From NCBI GenBank assembly GCA_965141735.1, contig CBCSOX010000018.1, positions 1 through 25,148 of the forward strand: a DNA stretch of 25,148 bases, read 5' to 3'. Source of the DNA: Massilioclostridium sp965141735. GTDB taxonomy: Bacteria; Bacillota; Clostridia; Oscillospirales; Ruminococcaceae. Position 1 is the stretch's first letter. Each line of letters begins with the position of its first letter. This document shows positions 1 through 8,312 of this stretch, piece by piece. Under the pieces are notes generated by a model that was not told the origin of the DNA, did not search any database, and worked only from the letters and a program-made list of their open reading frames with translations. A program made the translations under genes and the position numbers.

Positions 1-2187
1 GAGGTTTCTCAGCCGCGTTTCCTCCCCTTCACAGAGCTGCTTCATCCGCATGGCCTCCATGATCCTGTCGAGCAGCTCGGAGAGCGGAAGCTCCTGCGAC
101 GCGCGGCGCAGCGACTCAATGGTGGCGGAAAGCTTGTCAAACCGCCCCTGATACCGCTCGTACACCTCTTTGCGCTGCCCCGCCGTGGGCGCCAGCTTGT
201 GCCCCGCCAGGTGGAGCAGCACGTCTTTGGTCGCCAGGATGTCGTCCATCGCGTCGTGGCTCGACTTCACCTCGGTGTCGAGCAGCCGGCTCAGCGTCTC
301 GAGCTTGTGGTTGGGCAGGTCGGGATAAAACCGCCGCGCGAGGTCGAGGGTGTCGTAATACTCCTCGTATTCCGCCGGGGGCAGCCCGAGCCGGGAGAGC
401 TCGCTTGCGAGAATCGTCAGGTCAAACCCCACGTTGTGCCCTACGACGACCGCGCCCCGCACAAAGGCGCAGAACTCCGCGAGCACCCGCGGCGGCTCCC
501 CGCCCCGCTCGGCGAGCAGGGCGTCGCTGAAGTGGTGCACCGCCTCCGACTGTCCCACCGGCTTGGAGGGGCGCAGCAACTGCTCAAAGCTGCGCAGCAC
601 CCGCCCCGTCTCATCGATGCGCACCGCGGCGATCTGGATGATCTCGTCGGACGAGGTATCTGTTCCAGTGCTCTCGACGTCGAACACGACGACGTTTTTG
701 CCGTAGAGCGCTCGGATCCGGCCGTCGTAGGGGTCGCCGTAGAGCAGGGTGTCCCGCTGCACAAAGTCGCTGAGCCGGACGCCGAGTGCGCGGTGCTCCT
801 TACACTCGAGCTTGCGGATGGTCTGCACCCCCACCCCTCTGGCATAGCCGAGCAGGATGCGCTCCAGGCTGGTATCGTCGTATTTGTTGACGAGCAGCTT
901 TAAAAACGCGAGGACGTCCTTGACCTCCTTGGTGCGGAAAAACTTGAACTGGTCGGCGAGCAGGAAGTCGATCCACGGATCCTGTTCCAAATTGAGCTTG
1001 AGGAACTCCTCGCTGAGTTTTTGATTGTATTGATTGTTGCGGCAGAGCACCGCGACGCGGGAGAGGTCGGGCGGGTTCAGACGCTTGATTTCGCGGTAAA
1101 TCCAGGCCGCCTCCTCCGCGACGCTGCGAGCGGTTTTGCAGGTGATCAACTCCCCCCGCTGCGCGGCGTGGGCGATGATCTCCCCGCCGTACACCGACTC
1201 GACCTGCGCGGGGAAAGACGCTTTTAAAAACGCGTAGGAAGCGTTTAGCAGCACCTGGGTAGAGCGGTAGTTTTGGTCAAACACCACCCGAACAGGGTCG
1301 TACTCCCGCTCAAAGCCGCTGAAAATATCCCGCGGCTTGGAGCCGCGCCACTGGTAAATGGTCTGAAAATAATCGCCGCAGAGCATGAGGCGGGAGGAGC
1401 CGAAAATCTTTTGGATGATGCTGTATTCAATCAGGCTTGTGTCCTGCACCTCGTCGATGTGTATAAATTTGTAGCTTTTTGCAATACTAGCAGCGTATTC
1501 CGGGTTGGAGAGAATTTCAGACGCTTTACCGAGCAGGTCGTTAAAATCAAGGGCGTGCCGCTCGGCAAGGGTGCGGTCGTACAGCTTGAGCAGCTTTGCC
1601 CCGAATTTGAGCAAAAAGCGGAACTGGGTGACATTGACCCCGCCGCGCTCTTTGCAGGTCGCTTCGAGCTTGTCGTAGTGGTTGTCATAGCAGTGCTTGA
1701 TCACCGCCGCGTTGGAACGCCCGGGCAGCAGCAGGCGCTGTTCCTTGATGTGGTCGATGAATTTCTGCACCGCGGCGATGCTCCCCTTGCCCATCAGGCT
1801 CAGGTCAAAGCCGCCCAGCAGCTCGCGGCAGTCGTCCTCGTCGTAGATCACAAACCCACTCGGGAGGTCGGTCGTTTTGACAAACGCCTGGATGAGCTCG
1901 TAGCAAAAGCTGTGGAAGGTGCGCACCTCGATTTTGAGCCCCTCCGGCCCGACGGCGAAGACAATCCGCTCCTTCATCTCTTTGCAGGCGCGGTTGGTAA
2001 AGGTCAGGCAGAGCACCTGCTCCGGGGCTGCCCTGCCCTCCCGCAGAAGCTTGACAATGCGCAGGGCGAGGGTGTTGGTCTTTCCAGTGCCCGCGGCCGC
2101 GAGCAGCAGGATGTTGCGGCCAAGCTCGTCCACCACATATTTTTGCTGCTGGTTCAGGTTCTGGTACTGGCTGTCAAAATCAAACAT
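1..2187 (-). CDS. UvrD/PcrA-type DNA helicase with inserted DnaQ-like 3'-5' exonuclease domain (C-terminus beyond window)
   Basis: The reading frame is open from an ATG at 2187 (GGAG 6 nt upstream) to the left edge, 729 residues with no stop. Superfamily 1 helicase motifs appear in order: Walker A AAAGTGKT (30-37), the LTFTNRA and TFHSF segments of motifs Ia/Ib, Walker B DEVQD (245-249), motif III GDYFQTIYQWRGS (from 271) and motif IV DQNYRS (304-309). After the domain-2 segment ending near residue 430, a DEDD exonuclease is inserted: ExoI FDVEST (D503, E505), ExoII GHNVGFD (583-589) and ExoIII HDAMDD (H644, D649). Helicase motifs V and VI have not appeared by residue 729, so they should lie past the edge. 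By family knowledge it would unwind DNA from a 3' overhang and degrade 3' ends, probably in repair in the cytoplasm. The domain order is seen; the role is inferred. Confidence 0.9.
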   Translation of the reverse strand, partial: MFDFDSQYQNLNQQQKYVVDELGRNILLLAAAGTGKTNTLALRIVKLLREGRAAPEQVLCLTFTNRACKEMKERIVFAVGPEGLKIEVRTFHSFCYELIQAFVKTTDLPSGFVIYDEDDCRELLGGFDLSLMGKGSIAAVQKFIDHIKEQRLLLPGRSNAAVIKHCYDNHYDKLEATCKERGGVNVTQFRFLLKFGAKLLKLYDRTLAERHALDFNDLLGKASEILSNPEYAASIAKSYKFIHIDEVQDTSLIEYSIIQKIFGSSRLMLCGDYFQTIYQWRGSKPRDIFSGFEREYDPVRVVFDQNYRSTQVLLNASYAFLKASFPAQVESVYGGEIIAHAAQRGELITCKTARSVAEEAAWIYREIKRLNPPDLSRVAVLCRNNQYNQKLSEEFLKLNLEQDPWIDFLLADQFKFFRTKEVKDVLAFLKLLVNKYDDTSLERILLGYARGVGVQTIRKLECKEHRALGVRLSDFVQRDTLLYGDPYDGRIRALYGKNVVVFDVESTGTDTSSDEIIQIAAVRIDETGRVLRSFEQLLRPSKPVGQSEAVHHFSDALLAERGGEPPRVLAEFCAFVRGAVVVGHNVGFDLTILASELSRLGLPPAEYEEYYDTLDLARRFYPDLPNHKLETLSRLLDTEVKSSHDAMDDILATKDVLLHLAGHKLAPTAGQRKEVYERYQGRFDKLSATIESLRRASQELPLSELLDRIMEAMRMKQLCEGEETRLRNL

Positions 2188-2226
2188 ACAAACTCCATTC
2201 CGCCGATTCCGGCCGGCTGGTTTCTT

Positions 2227-2247
2227 CTGGCCGGGATGTCCGGCCAG
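2227..2247. other. Perfect 8-bp hairpin upstream of the helicase gene
   Basis: CTGGCCGG and CCGGCCAG flank the 5-nt loop GATGT. It lies about 40 nt before the helicase start codon and has no U-tract on the minus strand, so it is more likely an mRNA leader structure than a terminator. No function can be read from it. Confidence 0.4.
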
Positions 2248-2465
2248 GCGTCAATTTGAATAAACACTCTGGAGGAACCGGCGTCTTTTGATCGGTCAAA
2301 TAAGACCATTTGCTGTGCGCACAACCGCAGACAGTTCCTGTTTAAATCGCGGGAGACAGATCTCAGCCCATCCGCCAACAACGGATCCGAAATGGCTGCA
2401 GCGCAGTTCACCTTTTCAAGTTCCCTTACCCGTTCTTTCCACTCTGCACCTGCGTCCGGTTTATT

Positions 2466-2641
2466 AAAAAGGCGGTTCCCTTGTCTGCACAGGCTTGCAA
2501 ATCCTGTATAACAACGCTTGCGGACAAACAGAGAAGCGCCTTTTTCCCTGTGGCACCCCGCCGGCAAAACCGGTCCTTCTAAAAAACGCTCTCCTGTCAG
2601 CAATTGGGGAACGGGCAGAGAAAATCTCCCATCCTGTCATC
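2466..2641 (-). ncRNA. Candidate structured small RNA or mRNA leader (possibly 6S-like)
   Basis: A good sigma-A promoter at 2648-2676 (-) predicts a transcript starting near 2641. The first about 176 nt can fold: GTTCCC (2612-2607) pairs with GGGAAC (2480-2475). Inside, CAGGAGAGCG plus a T-run (2596-2581) pairs with AAAAAGGCGCTTCTCTG (2545-2529), allowing small bulges, and a separate small hairpin joins ACAGG (2507-2503) to CCTGT (2493-2489). Five Ts follow at 2470-2466, as in an intrinsic terminator. A closing stem, a large bubble containing a small 3'-side hairpin, a long apical stem and a length near 180 nt resemble 6S RNA architecture, but I see no conserved 6S sequence. It may simply be the start of a 450-nt leader for the helicase mRNA. 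Confidence 0.35.
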
Positions 2642-2647
2642 CTTTGT

Positions 2648-2676
2648 ATTATACCCCACTCCCTCCCCTATGGCAA
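2648..2676 (-). promoter_or_regulatory. Sigma-A promoter, minus strand
   Basis: Read on the minus strand: -35 TTGCCA at 2676-2671, 17-bp spacer, -10 TATAAT at 2653-2648. It points toward the candidate RNA and the helicase gene, back-to-back with the topoisomerase promoter. Confidence 0.7.
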
Positions 2677-2689
2677 GCGGCTGATTCGC

Positions 2690-2718
2690 TTGACATCCTC
2701 AAGAATTGCCGCTACAAT
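2690..2718 (+). promoter_or_regulatory. Sigma-A promoter of the topoisomerase operon
   Basis: -35 TTGACA (2690-2695), 17-bp spacer, -10 TACAAT (2713-2718). The expected start near 2725 leaves a leader of about 48 nt before the ATG at 2773, which has GGAGGAGC just upstream. Confidence 0.85.
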
Positions 2719-2772
2719 TAATAGTTGAGTTAAAAAATCCAATTCAGATAGAAACAATCCAATGGAGGAGCT

Positions 2773-4758
2773 ATGACCAGAAAACCCAAAAACACCTATG
2801 GCAACGAGAGCATCTCGTCCTTGAAAGGCGCTGACCGCGTCCGCAAACGCCCCGGCGTCATCTTCGGCTCGGACGGGCTGGAGGGCTGCGAGCACTCGGT
2901 CTTTGAAATCCTCTCCAACTCAATCGACGAGGCGCGGGAAGGGTACGGCGACAAAATCGTGATCACCCGCTTTGCCGACCACTCGATTGAGGTGGAGGAC
3001 TTCGGCCGCGGCATCCCGGTGGATTACAACCCCATTGAAGAGCGGTTCAACTGGGAACTCGTCTTTTGCGAACTGTACGCCGGCGGCAAATACAACACCA
3101 ACAACGCCGAATCCTACGAGTTTTCCCTCGGCCTCAACGGACTCGGCCTGTGCGCCACCCAGTATTCCTCCGAATACATGGACGTTGAAATCCACCGCGA
3201 CGGCTTTGTCTACACCCTGCACTTTGAACACGGGGAAAATGTCGGCGGGCTGATGAAGCGGGAAAACGGCCGCAAAAAAAGCGGGACCAAAATTAAATGG
3301 AAACCCGACTTGCAGGTGTTCACCGATATCGATATCCCCGCGGAGTACTACCACGACATTCTCAAGCGCCAGGCAATTGTCAACAGCGGCCTGCGCTTTG
3401 AATTCCGAAACCAGACCGAAAACGGGTTTGAAACCGAGGAATTCCTCTACGAGGAGGGCATCACCGACTATGTCAAGGAGATTGCGGGGGAGGAATCCCT
3501 CACCTCGGTGCAGAGCTGGCAGACGGAGCGCACCGGCCGCGACCGAGCGGACAAGCCGGACTACCGGGTGAAGCTGGGGGTTGCGCTCACCTTCTCCAAC
3601 CGGGCCAAGCTCACCGAGTACTACCACAACTCGAGCTGGCTCGAGCACGGCGGCTCCCCCGAGCGGGCGGTCAAACAGGCGATGGTGTCGCAAATCGACG
3701 CCTATTTGAAGCAGAACGGAAAATACCTCAAAAACGAGAGTAAAGTGAGCTTTGCTGACATTGAGGACTGCCTGGTGCTCGTCTCGTCGTCGTTCTCCAC
3801 CCAGACCTCCTATGAGAACCAGACCAAAAAATCCATTACCAACAAATTTATCTACGAAGCGATGACCGAGTTCCTCAAGCACCAGCTCGAGGTCTATTTC
3901 ATTGAAAACCCGATTGAGGCGGGCAAAATCGCCGAGCAGGTGCTCATCAACAAGCGCAGCCGGGAGAAGGCGGAAAAGACCCGGCTGAACCTCAAAAAGA
4001 CGCTGTCAGGCAGCGTGGACCTCGCCAACCGGGTGCAGAAATTTGTGGACTGCCGCACCAAGGACCTCTCCCGCCGGGAAATTTTCATCGTGGAGGGCGA
4101 TTCGGCGCTCGGCTCCTGCAAGCTGGGGCGGGACGCGGAATTCCAGGCGATCATCCCGGTGCGGGGCAAAATCCTCAACTGCCTCAAGGCGGGCTATGAC
4201 AAGATTTTCAAAAACGACATCATCAGCGACATCATTAAAGTGCTCGGCTGCGGCGTGGAGGTCAAATCCAAGGCGAACAAGGACCTCTCGAGCTTTGACC
4301 TGAACGGCCTGCGGTGGAACAAGGTAATTATCTGCACCGATGCGGACGTCGACGGGTTCCAGATCCGCACCCTGATTCTCACGATGCTCTACCGCCTCAC
4401 CCCGACGCTCATCGACGAGGGGTATGTCTACATCGCACAGACCCCGCTGTTTGAGGTCACCACCAAGAAAAAGGTGTATTTTGCCTACAGCGAATCGGAG
4501 AAAACCCACATCCTCAGCATGCTGGGGGATGAAAAATTCACCCTACAGCGCTCCAAGGGATTGGGCGAGAACGAACCCGACATGATGTGGCTGACCACCA
4601 TGTGCCCCGACACCCGGAGGCTGGTCAAGGTCACCCGCGCTGAGGCCGAGGCGACGAGCGCGATGTTTGACCTGATGCTCGGGGACAATCTGCAGGGGCG
4701 CAAGGACTTTATCTCGGAATTCGGCGCAGATTACATCGACCAGGCAGACGTTTCGTAA
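2773..4758 (+). CDS. parE: Type IIA DNA topoisomerase subunit B (ParE/GyrB-like)
   Basis: 661 residues; ATG preceded by GGAGGAGC. It is the ATPase and TOPRIM subunit of a type IIA topoisomerase. The GHKL ATPase domain shows the N-box with E45 and N49, the G1 box DFGRGIP (76-82), LYAGGKYN and the SLGLNGLGLC lid glycines. The TOPRIM domain has EGDSALGS with E441, then PVRGKILN and DADVDG with D523 and D525, so the metal ligands are kept. Several usually invariant positions differ: EGDSAGG is EGDSALG, the His after DVDG is replaced (FQIRT), and QRYKGLGE is QRSKGLGE (592-599). This marks a divergent clade rather than canonical gyrB. The A-subunit gene follows after 12 nt, so the pair is one operon. 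ParE rather than GyrB is inferred because the partner lacks a GyrA box; the true gyrase should lie elsewhere. Confidence 0.9.
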   Translation: MTRKPKNTYGNESISSLKGADRVRKRPGVIFGSDGLEGCEHSVFEILSNSIDEAREGYGDKIVITRFADHSIEVEDFGRGIPVDYNPIEERFNWELVFCELYAGGKYNTNNAESYEFSLGLNGLGLCATQYSSEYMDVEIHRDGFVYTLHFEHGENVGGLMKRENGRKKSGTKIKWKPDLQVFTDIDIPAEYYHDILKRQAIVNSGLRFEFRNQTENGFETEEFLYEEGITDYVKEIAGEESLTSVQSWQTERTGRDRADKPDYRVKLGVALTFSNRAKLTEYYHNSSWLEHGGSPERAVKQAMVSQIDAYLKQNGKYLKNESKVSFADIEDCLVLVSSSFSTQTSYENQTKKSITNKFIYEAMTEFLKHQLEVYFIENPIEAGKIAEQVLINKRSREKAEKTRLNLKKTLSGSVDLANRVQKFVDCRTKDLSRREIFIVEGDSALGSCKLGRDAEFQAIIPVRGKILNCLKAGYDKIFKNDIISDIIKVLGCGVEVKSKANKDLSSFDLNGLRWNKVIICTDADVDGFQIRTLILTMLYRLTPTLIDEGYVYIAQTPLFEVTTKKKVYFAYSESEKTHILSMLGDEKFTLQRSKGLGENEPDMMWLTTMCPDTRRLVKVTRAEAEATSAMFDLMLGDNLQGRKDFISEFGADYIDQADVS

Positions 4759-4770
4759 GGGAGGGAGAAC

Positions 4771-7005
4771 ATGGCCAAGAAGAAAAACAACACAGAAAAA
4801 CAAAAAAAGGTGAGTGCCGACGCCTACATCGAAGGCGCGGGCATTGTGGAGGAGCAGCTCATCACCGACACGCTGGAAAAAAACTACATGCCCTATGCGA
4901 TGAGCGTCATCCTCTCCCGCGCCCTGCCCGAAATTGACGGGTTCAAGCCCTCCCACCGCAAGCTGCTCTACACCATGTACAAAATGGGGCTGCTCACAGG
5001 GGCGCGGACCAAATCAGCAAACATTGTCGGGCAGACGATGCGGCTCAACCCCCACGGCGACCAGACGATCTACGAGACAATGGTCCGGCTCTCCCGCGGT
5101 TACCAGGCGCTGCTGCACCCCTATGTGGACAGCAAGGGAAACTTCGGCAAGGCGTACTCCCGCGACATGGCCTACGCCGCCTCCCGTTACACCGAGGCAA
5201 AGCTCGACCCGATCTGCAACGAGCTGTTCCGGGACATTGACAAGGATACCGTCGAGTTCGTCCCCAACTACGACAATTCGACCAAGGAGCCCCGCCTGCT
5301 GCCGACCACCTTCCCCTCGATTCTCGTCAACTCCAACGTCGGTATCGCGGTGTCGATGGCAAGCGCGATCTGCCCCTTCAACCTCCAAGAGGTCTGCGAG
5401 GCGACGATCGCTTTCATGAAAAACAGCGAGTGCGACCTCACCGAAATCCTCAAAGGCCCCGACTTCCCGGGCGGCGGATTTCTCATTCAAAACCCGACCG
5501 AGCTCGAAAAGATTTACCGCACCGGGCGGGGGTCGGTCCGGGTCCGCTCCCGCTACAACTACGACAAGTCGAACAACTGCATCGAGATCACCGAAATCCC
5601 CCCGACGACCACCGTCGAGGCGATTATGGACAAGATCATTGACCTGGTCAAGCAGAACAAGGTCAAGGAAATCTCCGACATGCGGGACGAGACCGACCTG
5701 TCCGGCCTCAAGCTCACTATTGACCTCAAGCGCGGCACCGACCCGGACAGGCTGATGCGCCGCCTCTTTAAGCTCACCCCGCTCGAGGACAGCTATTCCT
5801 GCAACTTCAACGTCCTCATCGCGGGGACCCCCCGGGTACTCGGCGTCTACGACCTGCTCGACGAGTGGGTGGCGTTCCGCGTCGAGTGCATCAAGCGGCG
5901 GGTGTGGTTTGAGCTGACCAAGAAAAAGGAAAAGCTCCACCTGCTCCAAGGCCTGCAAAAAATTCTGCTCGATATCGACAAGGCGATTCGCATCGTGCGG
6001 GAGACCGAGGAGGAAAAAGAGGTTGTTCCCAACCTGATGATCGGATTCGGCATTGACGAAATCCAGGCCGAGTATGTCGCGGAGATCAAACTGCGCCACC
6101 TCAACCGGGAGTACATCCTCAAGCGCACCGCTGAGATTGACCAGCTCATCCAGGAAATCGCCGACATGGAGGAAATCCTTGCGGACAAGCGCCGGGTCAA
6201 ACAGATCATCGTCAAGGAACTCAAGGACGTGATCAAAAAATACGCCCAGCCGCGCCGCAGCCTGTTCATCTACCCGGACAGTGTGTTCGACGATGAGGAG
6301 GAAGAGGAAATTCCCAACTATCCGGTGCATGTTTTTCTCTCGGAGCAGGGGTATTTTAAAAAGATCACCCCTCAGTCTCTGCGCATGAGCGGGGAGCACA
6401 AGCTCAAGGAAGACGACCGGATGACCACCCACATTGAGACGACCAACAACACTGACCTGCTGTTCTTCACCGACAAGATGCAGGTGTACAAATACAACCT
6501 CAGCCAGTTTTCCGACACCAAGGCTAGCGTGCTCGGGGAATACGTCCCCGCCAAGCTCGGCTTTGAGGAGGAGGAACGCCTTGTCGGCATGGCGCTCACC
6601 AAGGACTATTCCGGCAACATCCTCTTTTTCTTTGAAAACGGCAAGGTCGCCAAGGTACCGGTCAAGTCGTATGAGACCAAGACCAACCGCAAAAAACTCG
6701 CCAACGCCTACAGCGACAAGTCGCCCCTCGTCGCGCTCTATTCCGAGGCGGAGGACGGCGAATACATCTTGACTTCAAACAATCAAAAGGTCCTGCTGCT
6801 GAGCTCGGCGATGCTCGCGGTCAAGGCCACCAAAAACACCCAGGGCGTCCAGGTGATGACGCTCAACAAAAACTGCACCGTCGAGTCGGTCGTCCCCTAC
6901 CGGGAGGAGCTGCTCGGCAATCCCCACCGTTTCCGGACTAAGACCCTCCCCGCCCGGGGCGCGATCCTGCGGGAAGAGGACATCGGGGAACAGCTTCAAT
7001 TGTAA
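4771..7005 (+). CDS. parC: Type IIA DNA topoisomerase subunit A (ParC/GyrA-like)
   Basis: 744 residues; ATG preceded by AGGGAGGGAG, 12 nt after the B subunit. It is the DNA breakage-reunion subunit. The winged-helix region reads SRALPEIDGFKPSHRKLLY, then NPHGDQTIYETM and the catalytic tyrosine Y140 in ASRYTEAKL. The tower and coiled-coil region rich in K and E runs to about residue 500. An acidic linker DDEEEEEIPNY leads into a shortened C-terminal beta-pinwheel. No QRRGGKG-type GyrA box is visible, which argues for a decatenating (topoisomerase IV-like) rather than supercoiling enzyme; this is inference. At the quinolone-determining positions equivalent to E. coli GyrA S83 and D87 the protein has Q98 and E102. 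An intrinsic terminator follows the stop at once. Confidence 0.9.
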   Translation: MAKKKNNTEKQKKVSADAYIEGAGIVEEQLITDTLEKNYMPYAMSVILSRALPEIDGFKPSHRKLLYTMYKMGLLTGARTKSANIVGQTMRLNPHGDQTIYETMVRLSRGYQALLHPYVDSKGNFGKAYSRDMAYAASRYTEAKLDPICNELFRDIDKDTVEFVPNYDNSTKEPRLLPTTFPSILVNSNVGIAVSMASAICPFNLQEVCEATIAFMKNSECDLTEILKGPDFPGGGFLIQNPTELEKIYRTGRGSVRVRSRYNYDKSNNCIEITEIPPTTTVEAIMDKIIDLVKQNKVKEISDMRDETDLSGLKLTIDLKRGTDPDRLMRRLFKLTPLEDSYSCNFNVLIAGTPRVLGVYDLLDEWVAFRVECIKRRVWFELTKKKEKLHLLQGLQKILLDIDKAIRIVRETEEEKEVVPNLMIGFGIDEIQAEYVAEIKLRHLNREYILKRTAEIDQLIQEIADMEEILADKRRVKQIIVKELKDVIKKYAQPRRSLFIYPDSVFDDEEEEEIPNYPVHVFLSEQGYFKKITPQSLRMSGEHKLKEDDRMTTHIETTNNTDLLFFTDKMQVYKYNLSQFSDTKASVLGEYVPAKLGFEEEERLVGMALTKDYSGNILFFFENGKVAKVPVKSYETKTNRKKLANAYSDKSPLVALYSEAEDGEYILTSNNQKVLLLSSAMLAVKATKNTQGVQVMTLNKNCTVESVVPYREELLGNPHRFRTKTLPARGAILREEDIGEQLQL

Positions 7006-7007
7006 TC

Positions 7008-7049
7008 AAACAGCGTCCGCGGCCTTGTAGACTGCGGACGCTGTTTTTT
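7008..7049 (+). terminator. Intrinsic terminator of the topoisomerase operon
   Basis: AAACAGCGTCCGC (7008-7020) pairs perfectly with GCGGACGCTGTTT (7034-7046), and a T-run extends to 7049. It starts 3 nt after the parC stop codon. Confidence 0.95.
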
Positions 7050-7329
7050 GTCCTGTCAAAACTCTTCTTTGAGCTTGTTGCGTGGAAGAACTGCGCCAAT
7101 CAAGTGTACTTCACAAAACAATTCATTGTCTGATTCCATAAATATGTGAGATAGTATTTGTAAAAAGCTACAATTTTTAAAACTCTCGTCGTTTTTTGTC
7201 CCAAAATGCAAATTTTTAGGGTTCTATTATATAGAAGGTTCATTCATGTATTGTGCGATGCCAGTGAGGTGATTCCAATGGTTCTATCAGTCGAATTCGT
7301 ATAAACAATAGAGTTAGAATAAAAAAATT
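7050..7329. other. Gene-free AT-rich intergenic stretch
   Basis: No supported gene on either strand. Composition turns clearly AT-richer than in the flanking topoisomerase genes. A short palindrome TTCTAT-tat-ATAGAA sits at 7222-7236. No convincing promoter is seen upstream of the following pseudogene. Confidence 0.5.
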
Positions 7330-8263
7330 ATGAAAAAGCTAGTTGTAAGTTTTGTCGGCATCGTGATTTTGTTGACCCTGTCCATGCCAGTTTACGCAGT
7401 CTCATTTTCAGCTGCCTCAAACGACTAAATTTCGTGGTATTTTGGTTGTTTCCCAGAAATCGTTGCAACGATGGACAATTCGGCAAAATCTGATCTAGCA
7501 GATGCGATTCGTTCCGACCCAGACTCTGTTCAACTCAGCCAGTCGGTGTATTCGTTCGATGAAACATCGACAATTCGGACACTGGTGACTTCTACAAATG
7601 ACCAGCTACTCAAAAAAAGGTACACAGAAGCAGAAATCTCTTTGATCCGGAAAACGCTGGACGAACTTTCCAGCAGCATGGATGAACCGCTTCGAACAAA
7701 ATACAACCGAAGTGGACTGGATGTTCGCAGTTTGCGGATCGCTCTCGACCCCAATCGTTTAACGCCCAGATCAATTTCACCGTCAACGCTTTGTTACAGT
7801 TCAACAAACCACGCAATTTCCATCGGCAAACCGGTTGCCTACCGAACAGTCGTCAGCTTTACTTGGAATTCAATTCGGTGATAAAGTTGCCATTGGATGG
7901 GGCGGAAATTGAGCTATCACCAGTCCATCCAGTTCTGAAACGCATTTGAATACCGATACGGGAGCGTATCAGTATGATTCTGCCGCTCATTCAGAAAACC
8001 CGATGCATGCAGGCTACACCTACCCTTATGCCAGACAGAGAGGGGATAAAATCCTAAAAAGCGGAACGGTGCAGTTAGACTTGTACCAAAATGTACGACA
8101 GGGGATCGCTTCTAAAATCATCACCATCTATGGTCATCAGACAATTTCCGGTACGATAGGAATCGACATCACTGCGTCAGGTCCAAACGTCAGTTTTTCT
8201 CTTAAAATGGGATTTTTCAGAGCAAAAATACCACGCGATGACATTTTGACTTTCCCATCGTGA
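7330..8263 (+). pseudogene. Broken gene for a secreted protein of unknown family
   Basis: An ATG at 7330 opens a clear signal peptide (MKK, hydrophobic core, Ala-X-Ala-like end PVYAVS), but a TAA at 7426-7428 interrupts after 32 residues. The same frame resumes and stays open to 7881 through a region with MDNSAKSDLADAI and LIRKTLDELSSSMDEPL. From about 7745 the plausible protein moves between frames (FNAQINFTVNALLQFN in one, ISIGKPVAYRTVVSFTW in another). It then continues in the frame reaching 8263 through FGDKVAIGWGGN, an in-frame TGA near 7910, and a beta-rich tail (GYTYPYARQRGD, IYGHQTISGTIGIDITASG). At least two nonsense codons and two or more frameshifts are needed, so this is a decaying gene, not a sequencing slip. 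I do not recognise the family; a secreted beta-rich surface protein is the most I can infer. Confidence 0.7.
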
Positions 8264-8312
8264 TAGCAGTGTTTTTTTGAATGCGAGTACTTTGATAAGC
8301 GGGGGGATTATT

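Noticed and set aside
1273..2259. 328-residue plus-strand open frame
   Set aside because: It is antisense to the helicase gene, whose minus-strand frame has clear SF1 motifs; the plus-strand translation has no recognisable pattern and no ribosome-binding site.
2154..2603. 149-residue minus-strand open frame
   Set aside because: It starts with TTG without a Shine-Dalgarno sequence, overlaps the helicase start and covers the structured leader; it looks non-coding.
2920..3882. 320-residue minus-strand open frame
   Set aside because: Shadow of the topoisomerase B gene, with GC-skewed codon structure producing long Val/Ala/Gly-rich antisense frames.
5014..6432. 472-residue minus-strand open frame
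   Set aside because: Shadow of the topoisomerase A gene; no motif, no ribosome-binding site, opposite to a strongly supported gene.
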